Assembly: GCA_028554795.2 (NCBI GenBank)
Contig: CM068827.1
Coordinates: 142,129,251 to 142,193,250, forward strand
Reading direction: 5' to 3'
Source of the DNA: Sinohyriopsis cumingii
Taxonomy: Eukaryota; Mollusca; Bivalvia; Unionida; Unionidae
Length of the DNA stretch: 64,000 bases
In this document: one piece after another, positions 24,343 through 35,922 of the stretch
How the letters are laid out: every line of letters starts with the position of its first letter
How positions within the stretch are numbered: position 1 is the first letter of the stretch
Notes under the pieces: generated by a model
The model's input: only the letters and a program-made list of their open reading frames with translations
Database searches by the model: none
Told to the model about the DNA's origin: nothing
Translations under genes and position numbers: made by a program

Positions 24343-24491
24343 GAAAGCTTGCCAGTAGCTTCTCGAGGGTCAGTGGTTATTTCTGGGGATTTCCCGGGTT
24401 CTTCCTCCACCATTAACACTGGCCGCCATGTATAGCCTATTGTGTGCTGAAAAATGGTGCTAAACCCTACAACAACAACAACAACAACAAC
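24343..24491 (+). repeat. SINE family A copy, 5'-truncated, with target duplication
   Basis: Body from 'gaaagcttgccagtagcttc' to 'ggtgctaaaccctacaacaa', then CAA repeats; the tRNA head is missing. A 10 bp direct repeat 'aaaatattga' flanks it at 24333-24342 and 24492-24501. This shows that the truncated form integrated as such by reverse transcription. Confidence 0.9.
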
Positions 24492-24501
24492 AAAATATTG
24501 A

Positions 24502-25328
24502 CAGTACAAATAGGACTTTCCATGGCATCAAAAATTTATATATTAAGTGTCAATAGGCACATTATAGTTCATGACTGAAGTTGAAATCTAATCACAATAT
24601 AAAAAGCTAGGTAATCAGCAAGAAAAAATTCATCATGCCCATATTTAAAATCTTAAGCTTCAAACAGTTTTTATTTGAGCATCACAAAGATTCCTGGCTA
24701 TTATATTTTCCTTCCAGGCAGGGCTTTGGTGGTAGCAGTGTCATGGTTATTTTCATCACGGAAGTCATTTAAGAGTGAATGCCAAAGAATTTATCATATT
24801 TTGAACATAAAATCAAACAGAATTCTTTTAAACATCATTTACTAACTATTCCATATTTTACTGCATTCTACGTCAGTCATATAAGTGGTCTACTAATTAA
24901 ATATGAAACACATCAAAGTCAAGTACCTTGTAAACTATTTGCTTGAACATGTGGGATTAGTGTTGTAAAACTTGTAAAATATTTTCTTCAACATAGGATT
25001 AGTGTTGTAAACCTTAGAAATTATTTGCTTGAACATGGGATTAGTTGTAATTTTTTAAATAAATATATTGATTATTTAGCTAATTTATAATTCACAAAAG
25101 GTCAATGCCATCCAGCATAGAAAAAATGTCTATAAACAAAGAATAGACCATATGATTTTTCTTTGCATCTGTTTATGTGTAATGATATATTTTCTCCTAG
25201 ACCATTTGAAAAAGAAACTTTACAAAACAGCTGGAGTAATCAATTGATGTGAAGAAGTGGATAAATGGCTGAGAAAATTACACACTGCTCCCCTCCCTCA
25301 GATTTCGCATTTTTTTAACATTTTCGGG
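24502..25328. other. Intron, nothing recognised
   Basis: Contains a small three-fold degenerate repeat of 'cttgaacatgggattagtgt' at about 24940-25050. Confidence 0.45.
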
Positions 25329-25495
25329 GAGGTTAGGAGCCATGGTGGCTAAGTGTTTATAATCATGCTGGGATCATGACTGAAGGAGATGGCTTTAAAT
25401 CAGCAACCACAGTGTTTCTTTGGTCAAGGCACTTTAATAAAACTGCTTTGGTATTTATAACATACTTGTGATTAAGTGCTGCAAAATGAATTGGG
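25329..25495 (+). repeat. SINE family C copy
   Basis: A box 'ccatggtggctaagtgttta', a degenerate B box near 'ggctttaaatcagc', then 'ttggtcaaggcactttaata' and tail 'gtgctgcaaaatgaa'. Confidence 0.68.
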
Positions 25496-25960
25496 GTGGT
25501 GGGTTGGGGGCTTTTTTCTTCTTCTACCAACATGTACACCTATCAGAGCTAAGGTCCATCATTATTTTTACCTAATGACACACAAGCCAATCAAAATTTA
25601 TGTTTGTTGTTATTGCTGATCTTGAAAATCTGACAGTAAGGCCTTCATTTCTACAGTACTAAGGCTTTAATTTCTTCTGAGTAAGGCTTTAATTTCTTTA
25701 GTAAGGCTTTAATAAATAACTTGATCTCTGTGGACTCAAAGGAACAACTACTGGGCTTATGGTTACTTGCTTAATTTACACCAATGCAATCAGGTGTACA
25801 AGAGCTAAAACATCAAATACATGAAGATATAATGCAGCAACTTGGTATGGTTTTACAAGTCATATCATTCAATACAACCGACACCTGTGTGTGTGAAGCT
25901 GCAGTAAATAAATCTATATTTAAATATAAAACCCCAAACATTTAAACATACTTTAATCTG
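25496..25960. repeat. Spacer with a four-copy short repeat
   Basis: At 25636-25715 'gtaaggctttaatttctt' recurs four times with 22-28 bp spacing. The rest is featureless. Confidence 0.5.
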
Positions 25961-25961
25961 C

Positions 25962-26414
25962 ATGTGACCCAGGTGTGTGTTTGTCATGAGAGATCAGTAC
26001 ACAAAGTGCATGAAGGGGATGATAACATCAAGCACCTGGCACATAATAAAACCCCGAGGAATCCATCCTACTGGGGCTGGGGGACGAACATCTTACTCAT
26101 TTTGTGCATTTTATGCAATGCCTGGCTTACAATGGCACCCACCATGGGACCAAAAGGATAGAAGATAGCAGATAAATGGACGAACCTGACACGATGACCC
26201 TAAATATTCAAATGTTACAATTCTCTCGAACTGCGATTGTCACCTTAGACCTATATACAATGAATAAGATGTTGTTCGTCCCGAGCCCCAATAGGACGGG
26301 TGCCTAAGGTTTTTATTAGGTGCCACTGGTGCTCGATTGTTATTGTCCCCTTCATGCACTGATCGATCACTCACTTGTGCACTCACTCATGACAAACATG
26401 CACCTGGGTCACAT
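25962..26414. mobile_element. Foldback MITE, 453 bp, long terminal inverted repeats
   Basis: Left end ATGTGACCCAGGTGTGTGTT and right end (reverse complement) ATGTGACCCAGGTGCATGTT continue as an imperfect inverted repeat for about 150-190 bp. Paired landmarks include 'gtttgtcatgag', 'gtgcatgaagggga', 'ggacgaaca' and 'atctta(c/t)tcatt'. The open frames at 25964-26168 are by-products. The target duplication is not clear. No coding capacity, so it would depend on a transposase encoded elsewhere. Confidence 0.82.
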
Positions 26415-26557
26415 ATAAGAATAAGTATTTATTTTATTGTCAAACAGTAGTGGATTTTATTACTGTAAAAAAAATCAACACCTTTAACGTGTCTTGCTTT
26501 ATCAAAAGGAAAAATAATATATTTTTTTTAAAAAGGCAAGTCTAAATTTTTCCTTAC

Positions 26558-26656
26558 CTGTAGTCCAAGAGACGTTCCAAAAGATCCGTGACAGAGAAGA
26601 TGAACTTTTTCCCGTTCTCCCGCAATGCTGGTTCTGACTCCACCTTGTCCAGAAGT
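26558..26656 (-). CDS. DOCK: DOCK3/4-like guanine-nucleotide exchange factor, internal exon before DHR-2
   Basis: A 99 nt minus-strand exon between acceptor 'tttttctccag' (AG at 26658-26657) and donor 'TACAG|gtaagg' (GT at 26557-26556). It begins with the last base of a split codon, encodes 32 full codons (LLDKVESEPALRENGKKF, then IFSVTDLLERLLDY) and ends two bases into a codon that would be Arg or Ser (AG|N). DOCK proteins carry LLEKVE...VTSVTRL-ERLLDYR here, immediately before a short linker and the NFYK-REEMY segment encoded at 118-357. GC content is clearly higher than in the surroundings. It lies in the helical region between the C2-like DHR-1 and the catalytic DHR-2. The phase mismatch with the next known exon (phase 2 out, phase 0 in) shows that at least one small exon lies between them. 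Confidence 0.92.
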
Positions 26657-29259
26657 CTGGAGAAAAATTTCACCAGTGTGTTATCATTGAACCTATGTTT
26701 GTTGAACATAGTACCAGTCTAATGAACATGGAACCAGTTTAAGAAATGTCATTTACCTTTTCCTTTGCACAAATAAGCACGTGAAAATAATGGTCACTTC
26801 TCTCCACAACTGTCAACCACCTTGTTGGATGAATGTTTGGTACAACTTGACATTTCAATAACCAAGATGTTTTCAAAATATTAAACATCCACCAATATGA
26901 ACAATAATATTCCCAAACATATTGTCACATATAATGTATTAAATTCATAAAATATACTGATATTACTTGTGCAATAGGGAACAAATTATTTCACTAGTAT
27001 AAATATGTAGGGATTATATTTTCAATGCTCAGCCAGTGTTTTCCAGAACTAAACTGGCACACACATCAAATATGATATGAAAATTCAGAAGTAAAAACCA
27101 CAGATATTCATTGGAATCCATACTGGAAGCTGCTTTCAACGACTGCATTGACATATGGCCTCTAAGCCATACTTGGTGTACACTGATAAAGCCCACTCCT
27201 GGTTAAAAGCTATAGCCAGCTTAAATGTCAAACCTTAATTCACTGTTTTTGTTATTAGATGAGACATGCAGACTGATAGCATTGCCATAACAAGACACAA
27301 CAGGAAAAATAAGCCAGGAATGGCTGTTAATCTTCAATCTCTTGATTGGTTTCACTTCCTGAAATCAGCAGCCTGTGACAGGACTTGTCTCTGAATTTAT
27401 GATGTGCACAACCTGATTATTGTTAACAATCTAATGTCACTTTTATCAGTTCACTAAAAAAATATATAGTGATATGCACATGGAGCATACACAAGTACTA
27501 AGCATATGTGACACCTGTGATACCTATCAATAATATTTCATACTTTAGCTGAATATCAATCACATGTATAGAATGAGAAATTGTTAAATTCTGTTCATGT
27601 TAAACACCTGATAAGGATACACAGGTAGTTAAAACAGGTAGTTAAAAGTCTGACCAATGTTGCAGGATTAATTATGTTATGAAACTGACAGGTAATCACA
27701 ACTCACAGGTAATCACAACTCACAGGTAATCACATCGTTTAAGTGATGACCATGTCAGTTTGGTATGAATAATTGGTTACATTTTGAAATTAATGATTCC
27801 AACTGAAATTGTATACATTGAAATCCATCATGGTGTTCAATGGGACTACAAACTGAGACACAAACCTTCCAGTATGTGTCTGATTGTACAAATACTTCAA
27901 AACAGCTTTTGGAAACTGAAGGTCCAGTCCACCAGTCATAAATTTGTTGTTTTCCTCAAGGAAAATCACATTCAAGAATATCACAATGCAACTTCAGCAT
28001 CTATTAATGTGCATCCACTACCCAAAAGTTTCAAAACTACAACTTGAAAAATAAGCCATACAAATTCACTCTCTTGAGGAATATGCTAAACTTCAATAAG
28101 AAAAAAAACTTTTATAGATATACGCCCTCTTTGAAAACACAAAATTCTAAGAAATGCATCTTCTTGTAAAACCATCCAACTCTATGTCACACCTTGGAAA
28201 TTCTACAGGATCTTGTAGGTGTGAAACTGTTTACTTAATATGTACAGTCTTAAATCTTCCTTGCTTTCAAGATGAAAGAATGAGGGAAAGAGGATGAACT
28301 TTTCTTTTCACATGTGGCTGAATATAGCTACTGTTTACACAGGAATAGCTAATTACATCATCACTTCTTTTGTTGGATCAGTCAATACAAGCAGCATCCT
28401 TTAGCTTGCAATAGACTACCAGTCTGTAGACCAACTGGCCAATGCTGTGCAAGTACATCTCAATTTACAGCAATATGCTCCCTTAAATCTGTTTGCCTGC
28501 AGCTGGCAAATGATTCTCAGGATGGCTGGCTTGAGGTCATCCTTTCCACAAGCATATCAATAAAAATGTATGCTATCTTTCTTGGTGTGCCAGCCAAACT
28601 AAAGAAGTAATCAACTATAGATTCCAAATATGTTTTCTTTTGCGTATTTTATTCTGAAACTGAATGATATAGTGTATTTATATATATTTCTAACAGATAT
28701 GCCAAAAATAAAAACCGTATCAGTACCAGTCCATCACAAGACCTTACCTGCATATAATGTCTGAAATATTCTGTACACTTTCGTTTTTAATTACTTTTTC
28801 AGGTGTAAAAAAAATTATATGTAAAAAATTAATTAGTATTTTCCTAGGTAACTAAATCCTGAAATTAAAACTACTGTATTTCATGTTATTTTTTATACCC
28901 TTTAGTTTGAATTCACTGCAGCACTACATGTATACTACAGCTAAGATTGTTGTTTGCGATAATTTCAATCATCAAATAAATATAATCACTGAAAACCTCT
29001 ACCTGTGTTGGGTATCAATTCAACATGGAGGTCAACATCGACTTCACTTTGTGAAGATTTACTTACTATTGCTTGAAAACAGAAAAATCAAGCTTCATCT
29101 GGGCCAAAAACTAAAAGCATGGTTCCATTTTTAGCATTAGGAGTTTAGGAAGCAAAATTCTGTGAAATTTTATCCCATGCCTATCATCGCTGAGGTCATA
29201 AAAATTTCAAAATTATGAGATCTATATCTATGACATTTAAGACAGAGCTGTAAAGTAAC
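26657..29259. other. Probable DOCK intron, little recognised
   Basis: The only structure seen is 'caggtaatcacaactca' repeated about three times at 27688-27733. A 32-47 nt minus-strand stretch ending at a good donor near 28747 lacks an acceptor. No further DOCK exon was recognised here or further right. Confidence 0.45.
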
Positions 29260-29935
29260 TGGGCAGACATCAAAGTAACCAAGTTTCACCTGTCCGAGCT
29301 TAAAGATCATCAGCGGATAGGTGCAAGAAAGGGGTAATATAAATCTAAGTGTCCTTGACTATAGAGATAAAACCTTTAATGTGATACATGAGAAACATCA
29401 AACTGAGAAACAAAAGTGTACCATGGTTCACCCCTGTGCCTTGAACAGCTTTTATGATAGTGACAGTATGTAATTATACTAAGGTTCATTCATTTGTCTT
29501 AAATAGTTATCTACTGTGACTGAAACCTAGCCAACTGACATTTGACCTTGACACTGAAGAGAGGACTCACTATGTGACACACCTTTCTGTGATGATATAT
29601 AGTTATATCAAGTTTCATGCCCTCATCTTAAACGGCTCTAACTATATAGAATGAAAAGGAAAGTGTAAATGAAAACATTCAACATATAATACTATGACAC
29701 TGACCTTAAAGATAAGCCCTCCCCATGTCGTATATAACCTGCATAAGTACACTGCTGTATCTCAGACAACTCTAAAGTTACAGGGAAAAAGTGTGATGGA
29801 AAACAAAAAGGACTGAGTCATGACCTTGACCTTGATGATAGGACCCTTAGGGTGATATGAGACCCACCTTAGTTATGATGAAAAAGTAATTTCAAATGGC
29901 TTAGAGTTATAGAGAGGAAGGTAAATTGTGATAAT
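29260..29935. repeat. Degenerate tandem family with 'tgaccttgacctt' core
   Basis: About four units of 150-180 bp sharing 'tgaccttga', 'aaga(g/t)aggac(c/t)c', 'gtgat(a)tgaga', 'catcttaaacggctct' and 'agttataga'. Similar units appear at 43680-44480. Confidence 0.6.
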
Positions 29936-30364
29936 AACACAAAATGCTTGGGCACGACATCAATACTGAAATAACGGGCATACTTGTGAACCTCCCAGCT
30001 GGGTTTTCCTCCCAAGATGAGGGGTGTCTCCCATCCCTCCTGTCACTCACTGAAATCTTCTGTGTATGCAAACTTATTAAAGAAATGTTTTATTTCCATT
30101 TTTATCATGCTTTGCTTCCAATGTAGTATAATTACGGTGCGATAGTGTAACTGAAATGACTTAAGCCGTTAAGACATTTAGCTGCTAATTTTTCTTTTTT
30201 CCATTTGTTTCACACCTTGCTTAGAGTGTGGTATATTTCTAGTGATACCGCTTGTGATCGGGTGACAATGCATTTCAGCATGGCAAGATGATTTAGTAAA
30301 ATGGTATAATGTATGCATTTTTGCTTCCTGTGAAGAATCTTACTGACAATAAAACAACAACAGA
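29936..30364. other. Nothing recognised
   Basis: AT-rich spacer; the 60-codon plus frame at 29944-30126 has no family resemblance. Confidence 0.4.
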
Positions 30365-30537
30365 ATGGACCCAGGCAGTATCAATCTCGAGCAGTTATCG
30401 CAGACAGCATTCTGAATCTACCCACAATAACAGACCCAGACTGTGAGGGCCAATCTGAATCCACCCACAATAATATACCCAGACAGGGCCAATCTTGGGC
30501 AGTTCTGGCAGACAGTCAGCATTCTGAATCTACCCAC
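30365..30537. repeat. Imperfect short repeats, unit about 55-75 bp
   Basis: 'ccaatctgaatccacccaca' and 'attctgaatctacccacaat' alternate with 'aacagacccagactgtgagg' and 'atacccagacagggccaatc'. Confidence 0.55.
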
Positions 30538-30730
30538 AGGCAGGAGACAATTTAAATTTCTTGGTGGACTCAAAAGAGTTGTACTAACGTCACCACATTT
30601 CCAATGCAGACAATGAGAGGACATTTTCCATTCTGGGAAAATATTCAGTCCGATTTTAGAGGAAACCTGGATCCAGTAACAGAACATCATCTCCCAATTG
30701 TTAAAATCAACAATGATGAAGACTGCCACC
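30538..30730 (+). pseudogene. hAT-type transposase C-terminal remnant
   Basis: Plus-strand reading gives FKFLGGLKRVVLTSPH, then a one-base shift to SNADNERTFSILGKYSVR, then a second shift to DFRGNLDPVTEHHLPIVKIN. This is the conserved C-terminal pattern of hAT and related transposases (L-x-LPHSNADxERxFS ... FR--L). Downstream the frame decays. Two frameshifts within 60 codons, and no visible upstream catalytic part, make it a dead fragment. No terminal repeats were identified around it. Confidence 0.78.
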
Positions 30731-31287
30731 TCCAGAATTGATCTTACAAGGAATGCTAAAAATGCTTGGTGTACACATAGCAAGAGTGTGAATGGCAACA
30801 ACTTACTGTCAAAGAACTGGTTGATGTGTACAATTTAATATTTAAAAAATGTAAATTTGTTCAACAGCTGTAATTTTTATAAATTTGCATGCTACAAATC
30901 AAGTCGATGAAAATCCTCCTTTTTTAAGGTAAAATCTCCTGAGCAAATTTATTAAATGTCCGGAGTTTTCATGACCTCTCTTTAGCACACAGACACAGAG
31001 TTTGAAATCTTAATCTGGAATGGCTTTTAAGTTATAGCACTGAAGAGATGCACTCACAGAAGTAGTGCCCCCCCCCCCCTGAAAATTTGGAGGACAAATG
31101 GTTTGCTATCCTTGGCATGGAAGTACATGTACTGTAATTATAAGTTTCAAATGCATAATATGTGTAGTCACTGTAAAGAAAGTGAATTGTTATGATGTAA
31201 TGCCCTAATGGTAGCTGACAGTAGCAGTCATAATACTGTTCTTTCAAGCAAGTTATTAGAAATACACAATTATCTGAAGATTACATA
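30731..31287. other. Nothing recognised
   Basis: Contains a C14 run at about 31067-31080 and otherwise featureless AT-rich DNA. Confidence 0.4.
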
Positions 31288-31565
31288 AAACACATATTGT
31301 ATGTATTAAATGTAGGAAACTAAAGGCAACAGAGATTTTTCCAAACACATATTCTATGTATTAAATGTAGGAAACTAAAGGCAAGAGGGATTTTTCTAAA
31401 CACATATTCTATGTATTAAATGTAGGAAACTAAAGGCAAGAGGGATTTTTCTAAACACATATTCTATGTATTAAATGTAGGAAACTGAAGGCAAGAGGGA
31501 TTTTTCTAAACACTTATTCTATGTATTAAATGTAGGAAACTAAAGGCAACAGGGATTTTTCTAAA
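31288..31565. repeat. 55 bp minisatellite, 5 copies
   Basis: Unit 'aaacacatattctatgtatt' plus 'aaatgtaggaaactaaaggc' plus 'aagagggattttttct'-like spacer. The 'cacatatt' landmark falls at 31291, 31346, 31401, 31456 and (as 'cactta') 31511, an exact 55 bp spacing. Confidence 0.95.
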
Positions 31566-32061
31566 ATTTGCAAGCCCTGCACAAAGTTTTGATCAAGGTG
31601 TATGGTCTCAAAGTTAAGTTACGATACGAATGTTGCAGCACCTAATCTGATGTAACTTTGTTAACAAGAATTAGTGACAAGAGAGAGGGTTTTTCTTTTC
31701 CACATCTACTTAAGAGTGTAGATAATACACTGACTACCTGCACTATGTTTGATGGTTGCTTATAAAGGACTTCAGAGAAAGCATTCCCTTAAGAATTTTG
31801 CTAGAACTAAACTTATGGTCTGACTGCACATGTATTAATCATATATACTAAGACCCTTTATCTGGTCCTAGTCTACATACCATAATGGTCCTAGTCTACA
31901 TACCATAGTGTACAAAAACTAAGATTTTAAAACCAAATTATAGTCATATATCCTCTCTCCACACACACACTCTTTTGCAACCTTTCATGTATATATAAAA
32001 TTTCCAAAAATATAATAGTAAGTGGTAGATTATATGTACTGTGAGCTATTCAATTTCAAAT
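31566..32061. other. Nothing recognised
   Basis: One short duplication, 'ggtcctagtctacataccat' twice at about 31864-31908; otherwise plain AT-rich sequence. Confidence 0.45.
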
Positions 32062-32072
32062 TAAACTGAAAC

Positions 32073-32316
32073 CTGTTGTTGCTGTTGTAGGGTTTAACGC
32101 CATTTTTCAGCACAAGATAGGCTATACATGGCAGCCAGCATAAATAGTCGAGGAAGAACCTGGGAAAACTCCGGAAAGAACCACCGACCCATGAGAATCT
32201 ACTGGCAAGCTTTCTCACATAACCACATTAGCCAAATCCAAGACTCGAACCGACACAGACAGAGGTGAGATGGCAGTGATCCGTAATGGTGAGTACTTTA
32301 GACCACTCGGGGCCCC
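32073..32316 (-). repeat. SINE family A copy with target duplication
   Basis: Head on minus 'ggggccccgagtggtctaaa', then the body, then tail 'ggcgttaaaccctacaacag'. The flanking direct repeat 'taaactg(a/g)aac' lies at 32062-32072 and 32317-32327. Confidence 0.9.
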
Positions 32317-32327
32317 TAAACTGGAAC

Positions 32328-32699
32328 TAATTAAGCATTTTATATCTACTAAAAGTGGTTAAAATTTCATAATAATTGTTCATTAAACTAAAATGTCTGA
32401 CTATTTAGGGAAATGTGCTATCACTTATTTATAGTAGATATACAAATACACAATCATTCCACTATAATAGCTTCCTTGTTTCAATCTCCTTAGCCTCCAC
32501 TGTAACCTAACACCGTTGCCCCTGAGTTGCTGCCAATAATAACATCACAGCAACAATAAAAAAAGATGAACTCCTCTACATACAGACACTAAACTTATCA
32601 AGAGAATGAAGTGAATTATATAAAAATGTATTTTCTCTTCTAAAACCTAAATACCATACCACCGTAAATAAAACTAAATTTAGCCTTATAATACAAATA
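32328..32699. other. Nothing recognised
   Basis: AT-rich spacer between a SINE and the degenerate family at 32700. Confidence 0.4.
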
Positions 32700-32978
32700 A
32701 CTTTTGACTTCTTTCAGAAAGCGACTTTGACCTTTAACCTTTTTACCACAAAATCAATAGGATGTTTTCATACCAAGATTGTAAGCCATCCCCGAAAGTT
32801 TGGTGATAGTATATGTCTGAAACTGAATTGTTTTATGCAGGAATCAGTTTCTATTTGATCCCTAAATATAAACAGGCTTCTTTCTTACCCAAAGTTCAGG
32901 CCATCCACAAAGTTTAGTCCAGGTATGTGATGCAGAATTAAAGTTATTGAGCATAAACAATTTTTCCTCCTTTAGTCA
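32700..32978. repeat. Degenerate tandem family ('caaaatcaatagg' type), left part
   Basis: About two units with 'ttttaccacaaaatcaatag', 'aagccatccccgaaagtttg' and 'aggccatccacaaagtttag'. The same family resumes at 34896-35060, immediately after element F. Confidence 0.6.
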
Positions 32979-34895
32979 CATCATGAGGGGGCAAATTTCT
33001 GTCCATCTACGAAAAGCACATTAGTTTGAGCCAGAGAACAATTAATTAGATTTATGGAGACAGGTACTTGTTAAATTGCTATACTGCAATGATTTCTAAT
33101 ATCTGGTCAGTAGAGGTAGAGATTTTTAAATTAAGCATTTGTTTACTTGACTGCAAGACGGACTATTAGGGACACTGTTAAACTTCGATTTCACAGTGGA
33201 ACTGTCAAACTTGAACAATTCCAGAAACAGTTATTCGAAAACCTAGGGCACGCTGACCGCAATTTTGGTGCCTAGAGGATAAAAGGCAGTAAATATATTT
33301 CATCCTGATTGGTTATGCTAAATAGGGACATGTTTCACATACAAAATTTCCTAGCTGTAAATATCCCCCCCCCACTGAAAAATCTATTTAGTCTAAGCTA
33401 TGCTGCAAGAATAAAGGTACAGGGGACTCCGAGAGTCAATTTGGAAGAAATTCTCTCGTAAAACATTTGTCCAAGGGACCAGATGTCTGGAAGGTCAACG
33501 GACACAATTTTGGTGGTAAAAGTGAGAAATGCTTGAAAGCATAAAGGTATTTGCGTCAATTTTCATGTAATTTGTTGATATCAATACTATGACTTGCTTG
33601 AATTATTTGATAATATGTGCATGAATTTAGTTGTTTAAATTCGTAGATTAATTCTCTTGATATGAGTATAACTGTGTTGAGTTTATATAGATATAACAAT
33701 TCGTACAATAATCTTCTTTATATAAGGTTGTCGAATTGTTCGAATTAAGTCAGTTATTTAGGAATTAGGAATTAGTTAGGAATTAGGTTCTAAGAATTTT
33801 ATGCATTACTTTAGTTGATATGAGTTATGAGAATCCGTGTGAATTCACCGATCTTTGGTAATTTCACGTATGATAAAGACTTGAGTACATATTGACTGAA
33901 ATTAACATTGTTAAGCCATGAAGTGTGATTTGATATATGATAAAGACTTAAATGTGTGTAATCACTGAAATAGCGTAGTTCAGCCATGTAATGAATTTCA
34001 TTCATTCATTTGTATAACTGAAACTAGAACGGAACTGTTACGTCTTGTGTGTTAATGCGAAGTGTTGAATTAGCCATTAGGAAGTACATTAATCTTATGA
34101 AACTAGGACTGTTTTGGTCTGCCATGCTTGGTCCAATTAAAAAGCCTTTGGTATCTGTTGAATGCCGATGGTAAGATCTGATAACGAGAAGGGAGTAATG
34201 TTCTATCCCCCGTAGGATAATCAACTGAAAATTCAGGTTGTTATGTTTTAAAAGGGGAAAATAGCTCTTCAGACATATTTGCAGATGTATCCTCAGATGT
34301 ACCTATGCACTGACATATCCACGTATCTATGTATTTACATGCTTACATATCCACCTAACCACACAATGTTTGAGGGTCGAAGGGAGGCGAAACAGTAGGA
34401 AGGTTGGAGAGAAAAAAGAAATGGAAGGAAAAGAAAAGGTGAAAGTACAGAGAACAGCTACAGTGAAATTGGAGTGAACCAGAGCTAAGCAGGTTATGCA
34501 ACTGTACAAGGCAATGACTTCGATTGTTCACTCAATCGTATAATGAACTAATTCTATCAGTAAAACAGATCGGCTATTTTTATAAACATATTTGAGTTTT
34601 GAAATTTGGTGAAAGATTTATTCCAAAAAGAAGTGTACCTTCCTAATCTATTGTATTATCACCATTTTTTATGTAATTGATTAAATTTTGATTTTTATGT
34701 ACGAGGACTCAAGTCGTTCTGTTCTATATATCTGCTCAGATCTCTATTTATTCTACCTAAATGTTTACTTGATCCAGGCAATAACAGCGAGTGCAATCAT
34801 CTCCCAGATAACGAGAACCGAATAAAGCAGACACCTTGAAAGAAGGTACACTCTGCCAATCAACCCAGACCCTTTACAAAGAGTGAGGCATTACA
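32979..34895 (+). mobile_element. Unclassified interspersed element F, long copy
   Basis: Inverted relative to 20461-21625 and longer by an internal segment of about 700 bp (33550-34255). That segment is AT-rich and has its own diverged internal repeats ('atgataaagactt' twice, 'aggaattag' three times). The element sits inside the degenerate family at 32700-35060, splitting it. Sense strand: 'aaaagcacattagtttg' near the left, 'ccgaataaagcagacacc' near the right. No encoded enzyme was recognised. Confidence 0.72.
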
Positions 34896-35060
34896 TACAT
34901 TAACCCTTGGTTTTGATCCCAAAATCAATTGGTTTCTTCCTTACTCCAAGTGCATGCCATCCACAAAGTTTGTTAAAGGTAGATGGTGTAAAACTACAGT
35001 TACTGGCGGAAATGAAATGGGCAACAGATGGATAGACATTGAAATGGTCACTACAACTAC
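34896..35060. repeat. Degenerate tandem family ('caaaatcaat' type), right part
   Basis: 'gatcccaaaatcaattggtt' and 'gtgcatgccatccacaaagt' continue the family interrupted by element F. Confidence 0.6.
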
Positions 35061-35737
35061 CTACACTGTTTTCAGTACGTCCATTCATATTCAAAAATAT
35101 TTAAAAAATATTTTCTTAGTGCTCTATCAGTATTTTCTAACCAATATATCAGTTAATCAAGTTAAAATATCAATTAATTTATATTTTTCAACCATACAAT
35201 GCAAAAATTCTCTATCATAATTGATAAGAAACAGGTACATCTCTTTTTCTCAAAACCAGGGAACAAAATTTTAAAAACATCCTCCCTTCTGAAATCTGAA
35301 ACTACCTGAAGTCACATCTCACTGGCAATTTCCTATGAGATATGAAAGGAAGACATGTTAAAATAAACTTCCTCTAATAAAATTCTCAAGCAAGATAATC
35401 TTAGATCCAGTGTTCTTCCACTCAAATGGGTTTTATAGTTTTCATGGCAAAAATAATTATTTCCAGATGTTAACAGCATGTCATTTGCAGCAGCAGCACA
35501 AACAGTGAAATGCTCAGGCCTACCATTATGGCGTCTAGTTCAATATCTGGGAGATGATGTACAGACCTAATTTAGACCAGCTTTGCTTTATTTAGAGGTT
35601 TCTGACAGACTATAGTATCAAACATGTCCATAGCAACCACAGATGTGAAAAGTTAAAGCTGGCCTTGTACACAGGTGACCTCTGTACACAGGTTCAATTT
35701 TCCAAAATTGGTTTCTGAACACATACCATGCACTGAC
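35061..35737. other. Nothing recognised
   Basis: No exon or repeat family assigned. Confidence 0.4.
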
Positions 35738-35922
35738 TTATTATTATTATTACTATTATTATAATAAATATTATTATTACTATTATTATTCATATTATTA
35801 TTATTATTATTATAATTATTATTGTTATTATTATTATTATTATCACTATTATTATTAATATTATTTTATTATTACTATTATTCATATTATTATTATCATC
35901 ATCATCATCATAATCATCAAGA
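35738..35922. repeat. (ATT)n microsatellite
   Basis: About 185 bp of interrupted ATT/ACT/ATA trinucleotides, ending in ATC repeats at about 35895-35915. Confidence 0.95.

Noticed and set aside
24497-24540. Minus-strand peptide DAMESPICTVNIL as the missing small DOCK exon
   Set aside because: CTVN fits the family, but there is no acceptor AG upstream and a stop precedes it. The adjoining SINE's target duplication shows that the pre-insertion sequence also lacked a GT donor.
25964-26168. Two overlapping 63-65 codon frames
   Set aside because: They fall within one arm of the foldback element and are not preserved in the opposite arm.
28747-28800. Minus-strand TPEKVIKNESVQNISDIICR followed by a good gtaagg donor
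   Set aside because: No acceptor with a pyrimidine tract can be placed without an in-frame stop, and the peptide does not match the next DOCK segment.
30418-30801. Minus-strand 127-codon open frame
   Set aside because: It is the antisense of the hAT transposase fossil and short repeats.
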